Of a stretch of 59,999 nt of DNA, positions 14,614 through 22,924 are shown piece after piece. Within the stretch, counting starts at the first letter, position 1. Each line of letters starts with the position of its first letter. The position numbers and the translations under genes were made by a program. The stretch covers positions 1-59,999 of the forward strand of contig NZ_PZKG01000012.1 in assembly GCF_003034985.1 (NCBI RefSeq). The letters run 5' to 3'. The notes under the pieces were generated by a model that had not been told where the DNA came from, did no database searches, and worked only from the letters and a program-made list of their open reading frames with translations. The stretch is from Cereibacter changlensis JA139. Lineage in GTDB: Bacteria; Pseudomonadota; Alphaproteobacteria; Rhodobacterales; Rhodobacteraceae.

Positions 14614-16650
14614 ATGCCCGCTCCCAAGGATCTGCTCGCCACCGTCTTCGGTTTTTCCGCCTTCCGCCCGGGGCAGGAGGAGATCGTCGATGCGGTGCTG
14701 GCGGGGCGCAACGTGCTGGCGATCATGCCGACCGGGGGCGGCAAGTCGCTGTGCTTCCAGCTGCCCGCGCTGTGCCGCGACGGGGTCACCGTGGTGATCT
14801 CGCCCCTGATCGCGCTGATGCGGGATCAGGTGCGGGCGCTGCGCGAGGTGGGGGTGGAGGCCGGGGCGCTGACCTCGGGCAATACCGAGGAAGAGACCGA
14901 GGGCGTGTTCCAGGCGCTGGACGAGGGGCGGATCAAGCTCCTTTACATGGCGCCGGAGCGGCTGGCCTCGGCGGCGCCGCTGCTGCGCCGGATCAATGTC
15001 ACGCTGATCGCGGTGGACGAGGCGCATTGCGTCAGCCAGTGGGGCCACGACTTCCGCCCGGATTACCTGCGCATCGGCGAGCTGCGCCGCACGCTGGGCG
15101 TGCCGCTGGCCGCCTTCACCGCCACGGCGGATGAGGAGACCCGGGGCGAGATCGTCACCCGGCTGTTCGACGGTGTGGCGCCCGAAAGCTTCCTGCGTGG
15201 CTTCGACCGGCCCAACATCCACCTCGCCTTCGCGGTGAAGGACAAGCCGCGCGACCAGATCTTGAGCTTTGCCGCTTCGCGCAAGGGCCAGTCGGGGATC
15301 GTCTATTGCGCGACCCGCGCCAAGACCGAGACGCTGGCGCAGGCGCTGCGCGAGGCGGGGCATTCGGCCTGCCACTATCACGGCGGGATGGAGGCCGAGG
15401 ACCGGCGGCGGGTGGAGGTGCGGTTCCAGCAGGAAGACGGGCTGATCGTGGTGGCGACCATCGCCTTCGGCATGGGGATCGACAAGCCGGACATCCGCTG
15501 GGTGGCGCATGCCGACCTGCCGAAATCGATCGAGGGCTATTATCAGGAGATCGGCCGCGCCGGGCGCGACGGGGCGGCGGCGGAGACGCTGACGCTCTAC
15601 GGTCCCGACGACATCCGCCTGCGCCGCAGCCAGATCGACGAGGGCGCGGCGCCGATGGACCGCAAGGAGGCAGATCACGCGCGGCTGAACGCCCTGCTGG
15701 GGCTGGCCGAGGCCGCGGCCTGCCGACGGCAGGTGCTTCTGGGGTATTTCGGCGAGACGGCGCAGCCCTGCGGCAATTGCGACCTCTGCGACCGGCCGGC
15801 GGAGCTTTTCGACGCGACCGAGGCGGTGCGCAAGGCGCTGTCGGCCATCCTGCGCACCGGCGAGTATTTCGGCTCGGGTCATCTGATCGACATCCTGACC
15901 GGCACCTCGACGGCCAAGGTGCGCGAGCGGGGGCATGACCAGCTGCCGACCTTCGCAGTGGGCCGCGATCTGTCGAAACCGGCCTGGGGCGCGGTGTTCC
16001 GGCAGATGATGGGCCGCGATCTGGTGCGGCCCGACCCGGAACGCTATGGCGCGCTGCGAATGACCGAGGCCGCGCGGCCGATCCTGCGCGGCGAGGCGGC
16101 GATCACCCTGCGCCGCGACACGATCCAGTCGGCGGGCTCGCGCCCGGTGGTGAAATCGATGGTCAGCGAGGAGGACGCGCCGCTGATGTCGGCGCTGAAA
16201 GCCAAGCGGCGGGCGCTGGCCGAGGCCGGCGGCGTGCCGGCCTATGTGATCTTCACCGACCGCACCCTGATCGAGATGGCCGAGCGGCGGCCGCGCTCGC
16301 TGGACGAGATGGCGCATATCACCGGGGTCGGGGCGAAGAAGCTGGAAAGCTACGGCCAGGCCTTCCTCGCCGTCATCACCGGCGAGGCCGAGGCGATGCA
16401 TCCGCAGCGCCGCCGGCTGGCCGGGCGCGATGCGGGCGCGGTCTTCGACCGGCTGGCCGAGGTGCAGGTGGATCTGATGCGCGGCGAGGATGGCACCGGC
16501 AAGCCCCTCAGCCTGCCGCAATCCGCGCTGCGCAAGATCGCCGAGGCGCGGCCCTCGTCGCTGTCGGAACTGGACCGGGTCGCCGACCTCGGGCCGCAGA
16601 AGATCGAACGCTTTGGCGAGGCTTTCCTCGCCGTGCTCCGGGAGTCCTGA
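14614..16650 (+). CDS. recQ: ATP-dependent DNA helicase RecQ with two HRDC domains
   Basis: This 678-residue 3'-5' helicase works in recombination and fork repair. The Walker A motif PTGGGKS has Lys44, the DEAH box reads VDEAHCVSQWGHDFRPDY, and motif VI is near YYQEIGRAGRDG. The zinc module uses C-x16-C-x2-C-x2-C (CRRQV to CGNCDLC) and is followed by the winged-helix RQC region. Two HRDC-like modules close the protein, around residues 530-600 (LKAKRRALAEAGGVPAYVIF, TGVGAKKLESYG) and 615-678 (ALRKIAEARP, DLGPQKIERFG). Escherichia coli RecQ has only one HRDC. The ATG at 14614 gives the standard N-terminus. Confidence 0.95.
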   Translation: MPAPKDLLATVFGFSAFRPGQEEIVDAVLAGRNVLAIMPTGGGKSLCFQLPALCRDGVTVVISPLIALMRDQVRALREVGVEAGALTSGNTEEETEGVFQALDEGRIKLLYMAPERLASAAPLLRRINVTLIAVDEAHCVSQWGHDFRPDYLRIGELRRTLGVPLAAFTATADEETRGEIVTRLFDGVAPESFLRGFDRPNIHLAFAVKDKPRDQILSFAASRKGQSGIVYCATRAKTETLAQALREAGHSACHYHGGMEAEDRRRVEVRFQQEDGLIVVATIAFGMGIDKPDIRWVAHADLPKSIEGYYQEIGRAGRDGAAAETLTLYGPDDIRLRRSQIDEGAAPMDRKEADHARLNALLGLAEAAACRRQVLLGYFGETAQPCGNCDLCDRPAELFDATEAVRKALSAILRTGEYFGSGHLIDILTGTSTAKVRERGHDQLPTFAVGRDLSKPAWGAVFRQMMGRDLVRPDPERYGALRMTEAARPILRGEAAITLRRDTIQSAGSRPVVKSMVSEEDAPLMSALKAKRRALAEAGGVPAYVIFTDRTLIEMAERRPRSLDEMAHITGVGAKKLESYGQAFLAVITGEAEAMHPQRRRLAGRDAGAVFDRLAEVQVDLMRGEDGTGKPLSLPQSALRKIAEARPSSLSELDRVADLGPQKIERFGEAFLAVLRES

Positions 16651-16661
16651 CCCTGCTGACC

Positions 16662-17423
16662 GTGCTTTCCCCCGCCAAGCGGCTCGCCGAGCCGCCGCTG
16701 GCCCTGCCCGAGGGCCTCGCCCCGACCCGCCCCGCCTTCACCGCCGAGGCGGCCGAACTGGCCGAAGTGGCCCGCGGCCTGACGGTGGCCGGGCTGCGCA
16801 AGCTGATGCATATCTCGGAACCGCTGGCCGAGCTGAACCGCGACCGTTTCGCCGCTTTCGACGCGGCCGACACGCCGGAGGCCCCGGCGGTGGCGTTGTT
16901 CGACGGCGACACCTATGCCGGGCTGGAGGCCAAGACGCTGGACGCCGACGCGCTGCGTTGGGCGCAGGGTCACCTGCGCATCCTGTCGGGGCTCTACGGT
17001 CTCTTGCGCCCGCTCGACGCGATCCGGCCCTACCGGCTGGAGATGGGCAGCCGGCTGGCCAATCCGCGCGGCGCGACGCTCTACGATTTCTGGGGCGACC
17101 GGGTGGCCGAGGCGCTGAACGCCACGGCGGCGGAGACCGGCAGCACGGTGCTGATCAACTGCGCCTCGGTGGAATATTTCACCGCCGCCGATCGCGCTGC
17201 GCTGAAGCTCCGGGTGGTGACGCCGACCTTCCTCGAGGACCGCGGCGGAGAGCGGAAGATCGTCAGCTTCTGGGCGAAGAAGGCGCGCGGGGCCATGGCG
17301 CGCTTCATCGCCGAGAACCGGCTGACCGAGCCGGAGCAGATCCACGGCTTCACCGCCGGCGGCTATGCCCATGAGCCGGAGCTGTCGGAGCCGGATCGCC
17401 CGGTCTTCCTGCGGCAGGGCTGA
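16662..17423 (+). CDS. yaaA: Peroxide stress protein YaaA (DUF328/UPF0246)
   Basis: This protein of about 253 residues belongs to the YaaA family, which lowers free iron and limits oxidative DNA damage in Escherichia coli. SPAKRLAEPP, FDGDTYAGLEAKTLDADAL, GLYGLLRPLDAIRPYRLEMG, LYDFWGDRV and SFWAKKARGAMARFI match the family. The GTG at 16662 trims the first beta strand. In-frame CTG codons at 16653 and 16656 would give MLTVLSPAK, which fits the family start MLILISPAK better, so initiation at CTG is possible. It lies immediately downstream of recQ. Confidence 0.88.
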   Translation: MLSPAKRLAEPPLALPEGLAPTRPAFTAEAAELAEVARGLTVAGLRKLMHISEPLAELNRDRFAAFDAADTPEAPAVALFDGDTYAGLEAKTLDADALRWAQGHLRILSGLYGLLRPLDAIRPYRLEMGSRLANPRGATLYDFWGDRVAEALNATAAETGSTVLINCASVEYFTAADRAALKLRVVTPTFLEDRGGERKIVSFWAKKARGAMARFIAENRLTEPEQIHGFTAGGYAHEPELSEPDRPVFLRQG

Positions 17424-17429
17424 GCTGGC

Positions 17430-17771
17430 TCAGTCCACCGGGCGGATCAGCTTGCGCTCCAGCACCCGCAGCACCACGTCCAGTTCATGGCCGCGGCGCA
17501 GGATCTGGCCATCCATGCCGACGACCGCATACATGCCCTGCTTGCCGCGCAGCCGCGGCCGCTTCTCGATCCGGTAGAGCGGATGTTCGGCGGTGCGGCG
17601 GAACACCGAGAAGACGGCGATCTCGCGCAGGCAGGACAGGCCATAGTCGCGCCATTCGCCGCAGGCCACCATCCGGCCATAAAGCGACAGGATCATCCCG
17701 AGTTCGCGTCGATCGAAGCTGACCTGTTCCGGGATCTGCGGGGCGAAGGGGATCGGGGGCTGAACGGTCAT
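17430..17771 (-). CDS. DUF2794 domain-containing protein
   Basis: This 113-residue soluble protein belongs to DUF2794, a small family restricted mainly to alphaproteobacteria. The core VSFDRRELGMILSLYGRMVA, EWRDYGLSCLREIAVFSVFRR and LYRIEKRPRLRGKQGMYAV is intact. Function is unknown. It converges on yaaA with six bases between stops. No membrane segment or metal motif is seen. Confidence 0.85.
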   Translation of the reverse strand: MTVQPPIPFAPQIPEQVSFDRRELGMILSLYGRMVACGEWRDYGLSCLREIAVFSVFRRTAEHPLYRIEKRPRLRGKQGMYAVVGMDGQILRRGHELDVVLRVLERKLIRPVD

Positions 17772-17987
17772 GGGTCGAGCTTACCGGGTTCGGACCGCAA
17801 AGCAAGCCCGGCTCCCGCCGCAATCCCGCCGCCGAATGACCGCGAGGCCACCCTACCCGCGCCGCCATCGCCCCCTGACGGGGCGCGTAGCGAGTGCCCC
17901 GCCGGCAGCGGCGCGGTCCGGCCCCCACCGGCCGCTTCCCTGCCGGCCCGTTCAAAGCCCCTGCCGCAGTCCCGAGGCGGCGGGGGT

Positions 17988-18980
17988 CTAGCCGGGGAAA
18001 CCCTCGGCGGCCTTCAGGATGCCGGTCTCGAAGCCGCGCCAGCTGCTTTGCACCGCGTTCAGCCGCTTCAGCGTCGCCGGGTGGTTCGGGTCGAGCACGC
18101 CGAGCCGCACCAGCAGCGCCGCGATCGCCGCCTCGGAGGCGCGGGTGCCGCCGTCGACGATCTTCAGCGCGATCCCGAGCTTCTGCTCGGGCAGGATCGC
18201 CACGAAGACCGCCTCGGCCCCGGTCTTGATCGTCACCTTGCCGCGCATCGCCCGCATCAGCTCGGTGCAGGCCCGGCCCTCGCCGGCGACCAGCTCCGGG
18301 AAGGCCGCCATCGCCCGGGTCAGCCGGAAGGCCGCCTGCTGCCGGGCGTCGCCGCCCTCCTCCGCCGCGGCGAAGAAGGCCATCGCCCGCGCCAGACCAT
18401 GCACCGTGGTGGCGAAGTTCGGCGCCGAGCAGCCGTCGATGCCATAGCCGGGGCTGGATTCGGCGGTGACCTCCTCGAAGGCGGCGCGCACCGCGCGCTG
18501 CACCGGGTGGTCGGGCTCGATGTAGTCGGGCCCGCCCTTCAGGTGGCGGTTCAGCATCAGGAAGCCGGTGTGTTTGCCCGAGCAGTTGTTGTGGATCTGG
18601 CAGGGCTGCTCCTGGCCGCGGATCAGCCGGTCACGCTCCTCGACATCGCCCGGCCCATGGCTGCCGCAGCGCAGGTCCGGCTCGGCGAGGCCCAGATCGG
18701 CCAGCCAACGACCGACGAGGCCGGTATGCAGCGCGGCGCCCTGATGGCTGGCGCAGGCCAGCGCCAGCTGCGCCTCGCTCAGTCCCGCCCCGGCGCCGCT
18801 TTCCAGAAGCGGCAGCGCCTGCAGCATCTTGCAGGAGGAGCGCGGGAAGATCAGTTGCTCCGGCTCGCCCCAGGCCACGACGATCTCGCCCGCGGCGTTG
18901 CAGATCACCGCATGGCCGAGGTGGCTGCTTTCCAGCATCCCCCCGCGCCAAAGCTCGACCATTGGAACCGGACCTGACAT
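17988..18980 (-). CDS. Asparaginase, rhizobial (class 3, AnsA/ReAV-like) type
   Basis: This 330-residue cytoplasmic enzyme resembles the Rhizobium etli class of L-asparaginase, unrelated to the Escherichia coli enzymes and related in fold to serine beta-lactamases. The catalytic tandem S48-x-x-K51 lies in FPRSSCKMLQALP. SHQG at 78-81 and the zinc-site-like NNCSGKHTG segment are also present, with GYGIDGCSAPNF and KTGAEAVFVAIL downstream. It would deamidate asparagine to aspartate and ammonia. The ATG at 18980 gives the family start MSGPVPMVELWRGG. The 216 bp downstream of its stop hold no gene that I can see. Confidence 0.9.
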   Translation of the reverse strand: MSGPVPMVELWRGGMLESSHLGHAVICNAAGEIVVAWGEPEQLIFPRSSCKMLQALPLLESGAGAGLSEAQLALACASHQGAALHTGLVGRWLADLGLAEPDLRCGSHGPGDVEERDRLIRGQEQPCQIHNNCSGKHTGFLMLNRHLKGGPDYIEPDHPVQRAVRAAFEEVTAESSPGYGIDGCSAPNFATTVHGLARAMAFFAAAEEGGDARQQAAFRLTRAMAAFPELVAGEGRACTELMRAMRGKVTIKTGAEAVFVAILPEQKLGIALKIVDGGTRASEAAIAALLVRLGVLDPNHPATLKRLNAVQSSWRGFETGILKAAEGFPG

Positions 18981-19150
18981 GACGACCCCCTCACGGATGC
19001 GCGATTTTCTGCCCATGGGGCTTTCATGAACGACGTTCTTTGCGTTAAAGAGGGTTATCGAGTTGAAACGGCCTGCGCTACAGGAAAAGCTCGCTTTTTA
19101 AAGCGACGTAGATCGGGCAGAGGCATCTGACAGCTGGAGGCTGTAACGAC

Positions 19151-19687
19151 ATGAACACCTGGAAAGGGCGCGTCCTCGCCGGCGCAATGACCGCACTGGC
19201 CGGGGTTGGCTCGGTCAATGTCGCGCTGGCGCAGGAATCGACCAACCGCGTCGCCACCAAGACCGACTGGAGCGTGTTCACCGAGGCGTCGCCGAAGGAA
19301 TGCTGGGGCGTGTCGAGCCCGAAGCAGACGGCGAACACCCGCGACGGCCAGCCGGTCGACGCGCGCCGCGGCGACATCCTGCTGTTCGTCACCTTCCGTC
19401 CCGGCACCGGGGCCAAGGGCGAGATCTCCTTCACCGGCGGCTATCCCTTCGCCCCCGGCTCGACCGTCAGCGTGGCGATCGACGGCACCAGTTTCGAGAT
19501 GATCACCGATGGCGAATGGGCCTGGCCGTCGAGCACCGGCGACGATGGAGCGATGCTGGCGGCGATGAAGCGCGGCTCCACCGCCGTGCTGACCGCGCGC
19601 TCCAGCCGCGGCACCCAGACCAAGGACACCTTCTCGCTCGCCGGTTTCACCGCCGCGATGACCGACGCCGAGGCGCGCTGCAAGTAA
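19151..19687 (+). CDS. Invasion-associated locus B (IalB)-like secreted protein
   Basis: This 178-residue protein has a clear signal peptide cleaved near ALA-QE at residue 27. The mature part ([54 protein letters not shown] and a terminal EARCK) fits the IalB family, which is widespread in alphaproteobacteria and named after a Bartonella invasion locus. Two cysteines, in ECWG and at RCK, may form a disulphide. Function outside Bartonella is not established. A GGAGG lies about a dozen bases upstream, and a strong terminator follows. Confidence 0.8.
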   Translation: MNTWKGRVLAGAMTALAGVGSVNVALAQESTNRVATKTDWSVFTEASPKECWGVSSPKQTANTRDGQPVDARRGDILLFVTFRPGTGAKGEISFTGGYPFAPGSTVSVAIDGTSFEMITDGEWAWPSSTGDDGAMLAAMKRGSTAVLTARSSRGTQTKDTFSLAGFTAAMTDAEARCK

Positions 19688-19710
19688 GCCGCGGCGCCGC
19701 GCAGCCTTCC

Positions 19711-19736
19711 CGCCCCGGCCTCTGCCGGGGCGTTTT
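19711..19736 (+). terminator. Rho-independent terminator of the IalB-like gene
   Basis: Nine-base arms CGCCCCGGC (19711-19719) and GCCGGGGCG (19724-19732) around CTCT are followed directly by TTTT. It lies 24 bases past the stop codon of the IalB-like gene and separates it from rlmN. Confidence 0.85.
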
Positions 19737-19814
19737 GCATTTCCGTCGCGCTTGACGGTTCCGTTTCGGCCGCTACTCCCTTATATACATCGCCTTGCCC
19801 ATCCCGAGGACGCC

Positions 19815-20993
19815 ATGACCGTTACCGCCCCAATCACGCAAGACGTGCTGACCCTGCCGCGCAAGCTGCCCACGGGCGGGAAGATCAATATCGTCGGTCT
19901 CACCCGCGACCAGCTGCACGCGGCGCTGATCGCGGCGGGCACCGAGGAACGGCAGGCCAAGATGCGCGTCGGGCAGGTCTGGCAGTGGGTCTACCACTGG
20001 GGGCTGCGCGATTTCGCCGGGATGACCAATCTCGCCAAGGACTACCGCGCCTTCCTGGCCGAGCATTTCACCATCGAGCTGCCCGAGGTGGTCACCCGCC
20101 AGATCAGCGCCGATGGCACCCGCAAATATCTGGTGCGAATCGCCGGCGGGCATGAGGTCGAGACGGTCTACATCCCCGAGGAAGGCCGCGGCACGCTCTG
20201 CGTCTCGAGCCAGGTCGGCTGCACGCTGACCTGCTCCTTCTGCCATACCGGCACGCAGAAGCTGGTGCGCAACCTGACCGCGGGCGAGATCGTCGGCCAG
20301 CTGATGCTGGCGCGCGACGATCTGGGCGAATGGCCGGAACGCGGCGCACCAAAGGACGAGACGCGGCTGGTGTCGAACCTCGTGCTGATGGGCATGGGCG
20401 AGCCGCTCTACAATTTCGAGAATGTGCGCGACGCGATGAAGGTGGTGATGGACGGTGAGGGGCTGACCCTGTCGCGCCGCCGGATCACGCTGTCGACCTC
20501 GGGCGTGGTGCCGGAGATCGCGCGCACCGCCGAAGAGATCGGCTGCCTTCTGGCCGTGTCGTTCCACGCCACGACCGACGAGGTGCGCGACCGGCTGGTG
20601 CCGATCAACAAGCGGTGGAATATCAAGACGTTGCTGGATGCGCTGCGCGACTATCCGCGGCTGTCGAACTCCGAGCGGATCACCTTCGAATATGTGATGC
20701 TGCGCGGGGTGAACGACAGCGACGCGGATGCGAAGCGGCTGGTCAAGCTGATCGCGGGAATTCCGGCGAAGATCAACCTGATCCCGTTCAACGAGTGGCC
20801 GGGGGCGCCCTATCAGCGCTCGGAGCCGGAGCGGATCGCCGCCTTTGCCGACATCATCTACAAGGCGGGTTATGCCTCGCCGATCCGGACGCCGCGCGGG
20901 GAAGACATCATGGCGGCCTGCGGTCAGCTGAAGTCGGCGACGGAACGGTCGCGCAAGTCGCGCGCCGAGATTGCCGCAGAGGCCGGATTGTAA
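19815..20993 (+). CDS. rlmN: Dual-specificity 23S rRNA/tRNA adenine-C2 methyltransferase
   Basis: This 392-residue radical SAM enzyme methylates A2503 of 23S rRNA and A37 of some tRNAs. The iron-sulphur cluster motif C136-x3-C140-x2-C143 lies in [28 protein letters not shown] and [14 protein letters not shown] are family signatures, and the C-terminal IMAACGQL carries the resolving/methyl-carrying cysteine region. The ATG at 19815 is preferred over an open upstream extension from 19752, which falls in the promoter region. It is a single-gene unit. Confidence 0.95.
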   Translation: MTVTAPITQDVLTLPRKLPTGGKINIVGLTRDQLHAALIAAGTEERQAKMRVGQVWQWVYHWGLRDFAGMTNLAKDYRAFLAEHFTIELPEVVTRQISADGTRKYLVRIAGGHEVETVYIPEEGRGTLCVSSQVGCTLTCSFCHTGTQKLVRNLTAGEIVGQLMLARDDLGEWPERGAPKDETRLVSNLVLMGMGEPLYNFENVRDAMKVVMDGEGLTLSRRRITLSTSGVVPEIARTAEEIGCLLAVSFHATTDEVRDRLVPINKRWNIKTLLDALRDYPRLSNSERITFEYVMLRGVNDSDADAKRLVKLIAGIPAKINLIPFNEWPGAPYQRSEPERIAAFADIIYKAGYASPIRTPRGEDIMAACGQLKSATERSRKSRAEIAAEAGL

Positions 20994-21016
20994 CCGGCCT
21001 CACTGCGGCAGAAGGA

Positions 21017-21232
21017 TCAGGCGCGCGCGGCGGCTTCGGCGGCGATGTCTTCGATCTGGCCGCGGCAGATGCCGATGTCGGCGAGATCACGGTCGGACAG
21101 GGCGTTCAGCTCGTTGCAGACCTGACGGTAGGCGCTGTTGCGGCGGGCGACCTGCGGGTCGATGGCGAAGGCCGCGCGGATCGCCTCGAACAGGCTGAAC
21201 GGGCGGAGCGGGAGCGAATTGGCATAGGCCAT
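21017..21232 (-). CDS. DUF1127 domain-containing small protein
   Basis: This 71-residue basic protein ends in a DUF1127 (YjiS-like) domain: AIDPQVARRNSAYRQVCNELNALSDRDLADIGICRGQIEDIA. Short DUF1127 proteins in alphaproteobacteria are stress-inducible, and several influence RNA turnover or carbon metabolism. An in-frame ATG three codons upstream at 21241 is an alternative start. It is monocistronic and borders the flagellar locus without an obvious link to it. Two palindromes lie upstream. Confidence 0.85.
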   Translation of the reverse strand: MAYANSLPLRPFSLFEAIRAAFAIDPQVARRNSAYRQVCNELNALSDRDLADIGICRGQIEDIAAEAAARA

Positions 21233-21278
21233 GGTCTTCATCTTTCTCTGGCTGAACTTCTTTTGCTCCCTGAAAATA

Positions 21279-21330
21279 GGCGGTAAACCGCCTCGTTTCA
21301 TCAGACGATGCGGGAATGCCGCAATGCGGC
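21279..21330. promoter_or_regulatory. Two palindromes upstream of the DUF1127 gene
   Basis: GGCGG-TAAA-CCGCC occupies 21279-21292 and GCCGCA-A-TGCGGC occupies 21318-21330, both between the DUF1127 start and the fliP stop. They could be operators or, in the case of the second, part of a terminator. Neither matches a consensus I can name. Confidence 0.3.
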
Positions 21331-21358
21331 GAACGCATGGCTTGCCCCCGCACAACTG

Positions 21359-22075
21359 TCACAGATAGCCGCGCACCAGTGCGCCCGAGATCAGGCTCCA
21401 GCCATCGGCCACCACGAAAAAGGCCAGCTTGAACGGCATCGAGACGATGGCCGGCGGCACCATCATCATCCCCATCGACATCAGCACCGCGGCGACCACC
21501 AGGTCGATGATGAGGAAGGGCAGGAAGACCAGGAAGCCGATCTCGAAGGCGCGCTGGATCTCCGACAGCAGGAAGGAGGGCACCAGCAGCGACAGCGGTG
21601 CCTGCAGCGGCGGCCCGGTCTCACCCGGTCGCAGCGCCTGCAGCGTCGCGAAGGTGTCGAGGTCGATCCGCCCAGCCATGAAGCCGCGGAACGGCCCGAG
21701 GATCAGCGGCAGCGCCGCCTCGAACTCCAGCTCGTTGCGGCCGAGCGGCGCCACCCCGCGGGTCCAGGCCTCGGTGAACACCGGGTCCATCACGTACCAG
21801 GTGAGGAACAGCGCCAGGCTGACGATCAGCATGTTCGGCGGCGACTGCTGCAGGCCGATGGCCTGGCGCAGGATCGACAGCACGGTGACGATGAAGGGAA
21901 AGCAGGTGACGGTGACCGCAAGGCCCGGCACGAGGCTGAGCAGGGTGATCAGCACCAGAAGCTGCAGGCTTCGGGTAGTGAGCGAGCCGTCGTCGCCGAA
22001 ATCGAAGGGCAGACCCTGAGCCAGCGCCGGGCCGGCGAGGCCGAAAAGCACCAGGGCCAGCAGCAGCCGGCGCAT
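21359..22075 (-). CDS. fliP: Flagellar export gate protein FliP
   Basis: This 238-residue integral membrane subunit of the flagellar type III export gate works with FliQ and FliR. A cleavable signal-like N-terminus (LLLALVLFGLAGPALA) is typical. The helices around SLVPGLAVTVTCFPFIVTVLSILRQAIGLQQSPPNMLIVSLALFLTWYVM include the conserved PPN motif. The C-terminal FEIGFLVFLPFLIIDLVVAAVLMSMGMMMVPP is the family hallmark. The ATG at 22075 overlaps the fliN stop as TGATG. It is the last gene of the fliF-fliH-fliN-fliP operon. Confidence 0.95.
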   Translation of the reverse strand: MRRLLLALVLFGLAGPALAQGLPFDFGDDGSLTTRSLQLLVLITLLSLVPGLAVTVTCFPFIVTVLSILRQAIGLQQSPPNMLIVSLALFLTWYVMDPVFTEAWTRGVAPLGRNELEFEAALPLILGPFRGFMAGRIDLDTFATLQALRPGETGPPLQAPLSLLVPSFLLSEIQRAFEIGFLVFLPFLIIDLVVAAVLMSMGMMMVPPAIVSMPFKLAFFVVADGWSLISGALVRGYL

Positions 22076-22341
22076 CACAGCCCGCCCCGCAGATTGGCCA
22101 CCTCGGTCAGCCGCACCGCCAGTTGCCCGGCCTGATCGCCCTCCAGCTCGGTCAGCTCGCCCCGGGCGATCAACCGGTCGCCGACGAAGAGCTCCACCGG
22201 GTCGTCGACCCGCCGGTCCAGCGCCAGCACCGCGTCGCGCTGCAGCCGCAACAGGTCGCGGACCTGCGGCCGGGCCTTGCCGACCGAGATGGTGATCTCG
22301 ATCGGCACCTGGCTGAAGGGATTGGGGTCGGTGTCATCCAT
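22075..22341 (-). CDS. fliN: Flagellar switch protein FliN family
   Basis: This 88-residue protein consists essentially of a SpoA/FliN domain: VPIEITISVGKARPQVRDLLRL, DDPVELFVGDRLIARGELTEL and VRLTEV. FliN forms the base of the C-ring with FliM and FliG, neither of which is in the window. It starts inside the fliH end by eight bases. The short length lacks the long N-terminal extension of enterobacterial FliN. Confidence 0.9.
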   Translation of the reverse strand: MDDTDPNPFSQVPIEITISVGKARPQVRDLLRLQRDAVLALDRRVDDPVELFVGDRLIARGELTELEGDQAGQLAVRLTEVANLRGGL

Positions 22342-22924
22342 GGCGACGCTCCAGTTCGGTCGGATCGAAGAAGCCGCGCAGGGCGGCGGCGATGTCGGCA
22401 ATGGCGCGGTCGAGGTCGATCCGCGTTTCGGTGTCGCCGATCCGCAGATGCACCTGGCCCTCGCCCAGCGTCGGCTCCTCGACGAGGGTCAGCGGCAGGC
22501 CGGTCGCCTCGCCCAGCAGCGCCTCGACGGCCGGCCGCGCCGCCGGGTTGAGGACGAGGGTCAGCGGCCGCTCCGCCATCTCCTCCGCCAGCGGCATCAG
22601 CACCTCGAGCACCAGCGGGGCCAAGGCCTCGCGGGCCAGCGCCGGCAGCAGATGGGTCGCGACCTCGACCAGCAGCGGCTCCACCGCCCGCAGCACATGC
22701 ACCCGCGCCTCGTGGAAGGTGAAGCCCAGCGCCTGCAGGTTGCGCCCCAGATCCGCCTTCAGCCGCGCCTGATCCGCCGCCTGCGCCGCCATCGCGTCTT
22801 CCCAGCCCGCGCCGTAGCCCTGCTCATAGGCGGCCAGCCGCGTCTCCTCCGCGGCGGCATCAACCGGCGCGGCCTCCGCCCGCGGATCCCCGGTCTCGAA
22901 CACCTCGAGTTGCAGCGCCGCCAT
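22334..22924 (-). CDS. fliH: Flagellar assembly protein FliH-like
   Basis: This 196-residue soluble protein occupies the fliH slot between fliF and fliN. It has a charged N-terminal helix (AAAEETRLAAYEQGYGAGWEDAMAAQ, with GxxxG-like spacing). Its C-terminal half (LNPAARPAVEALLG, VHLRIGDTETRIDLDRAIADIAAAL) matches FliH/HrpE proteins, which inhibit and position the export ATPase FliI. Its ATG directly abuts the fliF stop. The family is divergent in sequence, so order contributes to the call. Confidence 0.8.
   Translation of the reverse strand: MAALQLEVFETGDPRAEAAPVDAAAEETRLAAYEQGYGAGWEDAMAAQAADQARLKADLGRNLQALGFTFHEARVHVLRAVEPLLVEVATHLLPALAREALAPLVLEVLMPLAEEMAERPLTLVLNPAARPAVEALLGEATGLPLTLVEEPTLGEGQVHLRIGDTETRIDLDRAIADIAAALRGFFDPTELERRHG

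Noticed and set aside
17772-17987. Possible small gene or RNA between DUF2794 and the asparaginase gene
   Set aside because: The 216 bp are GC-rich with a few short inverted repeats, but no ribosome binding site with a plausible frame and no tRNA fold was found.
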